Shown piece after piece: positions 60,208-64,000 of a DNA stretch of 64,000 bases. A program made the translations under genes and the position numbers. This DNA comes from Pedobacter sp. HDW13 (GTDB lineage: Bacteria > Bacteroidota > Bacteroidia > Sphingobacteriales > Sphingobacteriaceae): contig NZ_CP049868.1 in assembly GCF_011303555.1 (NCBI RefSeq), forward strand, positions 2,728,001-2,792,000. The letters are read 5' to 3'. The notes under the pieces were generated by a model, which saw only the letters and a program-made list of their open reading frames with translations, was not told where the DNA came from and did not search any database. Numbering within the stretch: position 1 is the stretch's first letter; every line of letters starts with the position of its first letter.

Positions 60208-63200
60208 ATGATTAAATCCTTACTAAAATCACTTGCAACTCTGGCTTTTTTATGGCCGGCGCATTCATTTTGCCAAAACCAAACTTATTTTGCTGCATAT
60301 CCAGCTTTAACGCCCGATGCACAGACAATAGTATTTAGCTATGATGGCGATATTTGGAAAGTTCCTGTAAAAGGTGGCGTGGCATCGCGCATTACAGCCA
60401 TGCAGGGAGAAGAAATTAATCCGAAAATATCTCCTGATGGAAAGTGGCTGGCATTTTCATCTAACCAGTTTGGCAATTACGATGTTTACCTCATGCCTGT
60501 TGCGGGTGGAGATATTAAACAGCTAACCTTTAACGATGCGTCCGATGAGGTTGATAACTGGAGCTGGGATTCGAAAACCATTTATTTTACCTCGGGACGC
60601 TACAATTCTTTTTCGAGCTATAAAGTAAATGTAAATGGAGGCACAGCGGTGCGTTTATTCAATAACTATTTTAACACTACACACCATATCGCCGAATCGC
60701 CAGGCGGAGAGCTGTTCTTTAACGATACCTGGGAAAGTATGCGCTTTGCCAATCGTAAACATTACAAAGGAGCTTACAATCCCGATATCCAATCTTATAA
60801 CCTGAAAACAAAAAACTATAAACGTTATACCGATTATATTGGTAAAGATTTCTGGACCAGCGTAGATCAGAAAGGAAACGTGTTTTTTGTATCAGATGAA
60901 GGTAATGATGAATACAATCTGTACACTTTTATTGCGGGTAAAAAAACCGGGTTGACTAATTTCGATACCTCAATTAAACGTCCGTTCGTTGCTGCAAATG
61001 GAACTACTGTAGTATTTGAAAAAGATTATCAGCTGTACACCTACGATGTTGCAACGAAAAAAACGGAAAAGGTAAACATCAGCACTTCGCGTAACCAGGT
61101 GTTAAGCAAAGAGCAGGAATATGATGTACGTGGCAATATTTCCGCATTTGATGTCTCAACCGATGGCAAAAAAATGGCCTTTATTTCACGTGGTGAAGTT
61201 TTTGTAAGTGATGCTGATGGTAAGTTTATCCGCAAAATTACCAACAGTGGCGAGCGCGCCATGGAATGCAAATGGTTGGCCGATAACAAAACGATTTTGT
61301 TTAGCCAAACGGCTAACGGCTATCAAAACTGGTTTACCATAACCGGCGATGGCAAAGGAACGATAAAGCAATTAACAAAGGACAAGGCAAACAACCGCGA
61401 TATTACCCTGAATAAAACCAAAACCATGGGTGTTTATTTAAGTGGTAGAAATGAACTAAAACTGATTGACCTTAAAAATTTCGAAAGCAAAACGCTGGTA
61501 ACAGATGAGTTTTGGGCTTTGCAAAGTGCGGCGCCAAGTTTTTCGCCAAACGATGAATATGTACTTTTTACTGTTTACCGCAATTTTGAGCAGGATATTG
61601 TAGTGCATAGCATTAAAGGGAATAAAACCATTAATTTAACCAATACAGGCGTTACCGAAACTGGTCCGGCATGGTCACCAGATGGGAAATACATTTTCTT
61701 CACCAGTGCCCGTACCAAGCCTTCTTACCCTACCGGAATGGCCAATGCCCATATTTACCGCATGGCTTTAGATAATTATGGAGAGCCTTTCCGTTCGGAT
61801 AAATTTGATGACCTGTTTAAAGAAACCAAACCTGCTACTACAGAAGTAAAGCCTAATCCGGCAAGCCAAAATGATAAAAAGGCAAAAGCCGATACGGCCA
61901 AAAAGAGAACAGATGTTAAGCCTACGCCGAACCCTGCAAACGTAATCACCATTAACACTCAGGATATTCTGGATAGGATAGAGCTGGTTGGCCCTTCTTT
62001 TGGTGGTCAGTATGGAACGGATGCTTATGCCAAAGGTGATAAAACTTATGTGTTTTATTCGTCGAACCATGAAGGTGGTGCACCGGGCTTGTACCGTACA
62101 ACTATTGAGCCTTTTGAAGCCAATAAAACCGAAAAAGTAGCTGATGGTGGCGATTATTCACTGATTCAGGCTGGTGATAAGTTTTTTGTGTTAACGCGGG
62201 GAGTAATCAACAAGTATACCTTAGAAGCCAATAAGCTGGATAGGATAGACCATGGCTACAAATTTACCAGAAACTTAAATGCCGAGTTTAACCAGATGTT
62301 TTACGAAACCTGGGTAGGACTAGATGAAAATTTCTACGACGAGAAATTCCACGGGGTAGACTGGGATAAAATGAAAACCCGTTATGCTGCGTATTTGCCG
62401 TATGTAAATAACCGCAGTGATCTACGCATCCTTTTAAATGATATGCTGGGCGAGCTCAACTCCTCACACATGGGTTTTAATAGTTTGGGAGCCGAAGAGC
62501 GTAAAAATTTAACTTATGTAACCAATGAAACCGGAATTATCTTCGACGATGAAAACCCACTAAAAGTAGCGCGTATTGTAGCTAAAAGTAATGCGGCACA
62601 CATCGGGACAAATATTTTAGCTGGCGATATTTTAACAGAAGTAAACGGAGTTAAGGTAGATGAAAAAATAGATCGCGATTATTATTTCAGTAAACCTTCT
62701 TTAGACCGCGAAATGACCCTGACCTTTAGCCGGAACGGTAAGGAAGTTTTTGTCAATGTACATCCCGAAAGTACTGGAGCTTTAAGGGGCAATTTGTACG
62801 ATGAATGGATTACCCAAAATCATAAAAATGTAGATAAATGGAGCAATAACCGCATTGCTTATTCGTACATGAAAAATATGGGCACCGGAGAGCTCGAAAC
62901 TTTCCTGCTGGATATGGTGGCTCAGGAAGAAAATAAAGAAGCTATTATTTTAGACCTTCGTTACAATACCGGAGGTAATGTGCACGATGATGTATTGAAA
63001 TTCCTTTCGCAACGCCCATACCTGCAATGGAAATACCGTGGCGGAAAATTGGCACCACAAAGTAATTTTGGCCCAGCTGCGAAACCGATAGTGCTGTTAA
63101 TTAACGAGCAATCGTTAAGCGATGCTGAAATGACTGCAGCTGGCTTTAAACAATTAAAACTGGGTAAAATAATCGGTACAGAAACATACCGCTGGATTAT

Positions 63201-63402
63201 TTTCACATCAGCCAAAGGTTTAGTAGACGGTTCTTCATATCGTTTACCATCGTGGGGTTGTTATACCATGGATGGTAAAAACATAGAAAAAGAAGGCGTT
63301 AAGCCCGATATTTTTGTGAAAAATACCTTCGAAGACCGCCTGGCTGATAAAGACCCGCAACTGGAAAAAGCAGTTGCCGAGATTTTGAAAGATCTGAAAT
63401 AG
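60208..63402 (+). CDS. Tricorn-like S41 protease with beta-propeller domains
   Basis: A 1064-residue exported protease (signal to about 22, HSFCQ). Residues 30-540 are PD40-type propeller repeats (TPDAQTIVFSYDGDIWKVPV; ISPDGKWLAFSSN; SPDGKYIFFTSAR). A Lys/Pro/Ala-rich linker (about 545-575) precedes the tricorn core: GELNSSHMGF (S753, H754), a PDZ-like domain (ARIVAKSNAAHIGTNILAGD), and the S41 core with NEQSLSD (966-972; S971 followed by D972 is the likely nucleophile) and EGVKPDIFVKN near the end. It would cut peptides outside the cytoplasm. Own transcription unit. Confidence 0.93.
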   Translation: MIKSLLKSLATLAFLWPAHSFCQNQTYFAAYPALTPDAQTIVFSYDGDIWKVPVKGGVASRITAMQGEEINPKISPDGKWLAFSSNQFGNYDVYLMPVAGGDIKQLTFNDASDEVDNWSWDSKTIYFTSGRYNSFSSYKVNVNGGTAVRLFNNYFNTTHHIAESPGGELFFNDTWESMRFANRKHYKGAYNPDIQSYNLKTKNYKRYTDYIGKDFWTSVDQKGNVFFVSDEGNDEYNLYTFIAGKKTGLTNFDTSIKRPFVAANGTTVVFEKDYQLYTYDVATKKTEKVNISTSRNQVLSKEQEYDVRGNISAFDVSTDGKKMAFISRGEVFVSDADGKFIRKITNSGERAMECKWLADNKTILFSQTANGYQNWFTITGDGKGTIKQLTKDKANNRDITLNKTKTMGVYLSGRNELKLIDLKNFESKTLVTDEFWALQSAAPSFSPNDEYVLFTVYRNFEQDIVVHSIKGNKTINLTNTGVTETGPAWSPDGKYIFFTSARTKPSYPTGMANAHIYRMALDNYGEPFRSDKFDDLFKETKPATTEVKPNPASQNDKKAKADTAKKRTDVKPTPNPANVITINTQDILDRIELVGPSFGGQYGTDAYAKGDKTYVFYSSNHEGGAPGLYRTTIEPFEANKTEKVADGGDYSLIQAGDKFFVLTRGVINKYTLEANKLDRIDHGYKFTRNLNAEFNQMFYETWVGLDENFYDEKFHGVDWDKMKTRYAAYLPYVNNRSDLRILLNDMLGELNSSHMGFNSLGAEERKNLTYVTNETGIIFDDENPLKVARIVAKSNAAHIGTNILAGDILTEVNGVKVDEKIDRDYYFSKPSLDREMTLTFSRNGKEVFVNVHPESTGALRGNLYDEWITQNHKNVDKWSNNRIAYSYMKNMGTGELETFLLDMVAQEENKEAIILDLRYNTGGNVHDDVLKFLSQRPYLQWKYRGGKLAPQSNFGPAAKPIVLLINEQSLSDAEMTAAGFKQLKLGKIIGTETYRWIIFTSAKGLVDGSSYRLPSWGCYTMDGKNIEKEGVKPDIFVKNTFEDRLADKDPQLEKAVAEILKDLK

Positions 63403-63697
63403 GGTTAATAGGTTAACTGTTTAAATTGGTTAATTGGGCATGATACAGAAAGGTTGTTTTATTGTCGGATTGTTAGCTTGCTGGCAACCGACAATCAAGC
63501 AATAGAACGCTCCACAGTTTTAAACAGTTAACCAATTTAAAAGATTAACCAACTTGCTTCAAATTAGCAATAGCGCCAATTTAATAGTCAAGCAATAGAA
63601 TGCTTTCACAGTTTAAGTAGTTAACCAATTTAAACAATTACCATTTTAGGCAGTTAACCAAATTTTTCCGTTTCTTTGGAGCTGGAATTTTTAAAAT
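63403..63697. repeat. Repeat-rich spacer with a 93-base-period duplication
   Basis: No gene. TCAAGCAATAGAA occurs at 63495 and again at 63588, each followed by similar CACAGTTT...GTTAACCAATTTAAA sequence. An inverted form, GGTTAACTGTTTAAATTGG, starts at 63409, and an 8-bp stem ATTGTCGG/CCGACAAT (63461-63468 with 63488-63495) lies between. Family related to 7261-7335 and 40375-40445. Confidence 0.6.
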
Positions 63698-64000
63698 ATG
63701 GCAAATTTATTAACCGACAGGGCTTTTTGGGTAAATTATTGGGAAAGTAAAAAAGGACTTGCCGTTCGGCTACCATCAAACTATTTGTTTCATCGCCAGC
63801 TGGCTGATGTGATTCAGCAAAACCAGGTTAAAACAGCTATCGAATTGGGTGGTTTCCCAGGGTATTATGCGGTGTTTTTGAAAAAGTATTTCAAACTGGA
63901 TGTTACCTTACTGGATTATTTTGTACATCCGCCTGTTGTAAAAGAGCTGTTGGAAAAAAATGAATTGACTGAAAAGGATATCCACATTATTGAAACCGAT
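63698..64000 (+). CDS. SAM-dependent methyltransferase, 5' part
   Basis: The first 101 codons of a gene that runs off the right edge. After ALTDRAFWVNYWESKKG-like opening residues (MANLLTDRAFWVNYWES), the motif AIELGGFPGYYAVFL is a variant of the Rossmann motif I, followed by LDVTLLDYFVHP (acidic end of strand two). This start is typical of class I methyltransferases in glycan or lipid loci. The start ATG follows AAAAT with no strong ribosome site. Family assignment rests on a short stretch. Confidence 0.7.
   Translation, partial: MANLLTDRAFWVNYWESKKGLAVRLPSNYLFHRQLADVIQQNQVKTAIELGGFPGYYAVFLKKYFKLDVTLLDYFVHPPVVKELLEKNELTEKDIHIIETD

Noticed and set aside
1..64000. tRNA, rRNA or insertion sequence in the spacers
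   Set aside because: Gaps were read for cloverleaf-like arms, rRNA blocks and transposase frames with terminal repeats; none was convincing.

Overview
The window comes from an aerobic member of the Bacteroidota, most likely a Pedobacter-like Sphingobacteriaceae. This is an inference from content: a GldJ lipoprotein and a PorV-type outer-membrane protein of the type IX secretion/gliding system, a 14-gene complex I with the short NuoG typical of aerobic Bacteroidota, a TonB with the NKNYGAYQLRK N-terminus seen in this phylum, and several promoters of the Bacteroidota form TTTG-N17-23-TAnnTTTG. Coding density is high, the DNA is AT-rich, and no rRNA, tRNA, CRISPR array, phage or insertion sequence was recognised.

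Layout. 1-0.7 kb: 3' end of ATP-dependent PEP carboxykinase. 1.0-6.8 kb: TonB energising operon (ExbB, two ExbD, TonB) continuing into a small membrane protein, a phosphate-binding-type lipoprotein and a TPR protein. 6.9-20.1 kb: nuoA followed, after a 230-base gap, by nuoB-N. 20.1-24.7 kb: housekeeping run (DedA, inorganic pyrophosphatase, CBS-domain membrane protein, RsmE, DUF4159, biotin carrier). 24.9-28.9 kb: gldJ and porV back to back, then ispF. 29-33 kb: a small membrane protein and a 1135-residue GH18-deacetylase-GT2 fusion. 33-35.7 kb: pirin, YceI, a Crp/Fnr regulator and a 52-residue Cys-rich membrane protein. 35.9-42.1 kb: an amide-bond-forming island. 42.2-49.9 kb: DUF1801, an MBOAT/SGNH acyl-transfer pair, DUF2459, a VOC protein, and a secreted caspase-like protease divergent from a TPR protein. 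50-57.7 kb: second Crp/Fnr regulator, alpha/beta hydrolase, TypA, LpxL-like acyltransferase, serine hydrolase, a possible kinase-fold protein, PfpI. 57.9-64 kb: two glycosyltransferases (one frameshifted), a tricorn-like protease and the start of a methyltransferase.

How it works together. Complex I builds the proton motive force that ExbB/ExbD/TonB spend on outer-membrane transport. GldJ and PorV point to type IX secretion.

The best candidate for an undescribed system is the 35.9-42.1 kb island: two ATP-grasp-type ligases (one with a histone-H1-like tail), a YbdK/GCS2-type carboxylate-amine ligase, a class I glutamine amidotransferase and two esterases. It looks like a small-molecule or peptide pathway whose product cannot be read from the sequence. 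The GH18-CE4-GT2 fusion and the caspase/TPR pair are the next most interesting. Many spacers carry short dispersed palindromic repeats, three of them inside the nuo cluster.
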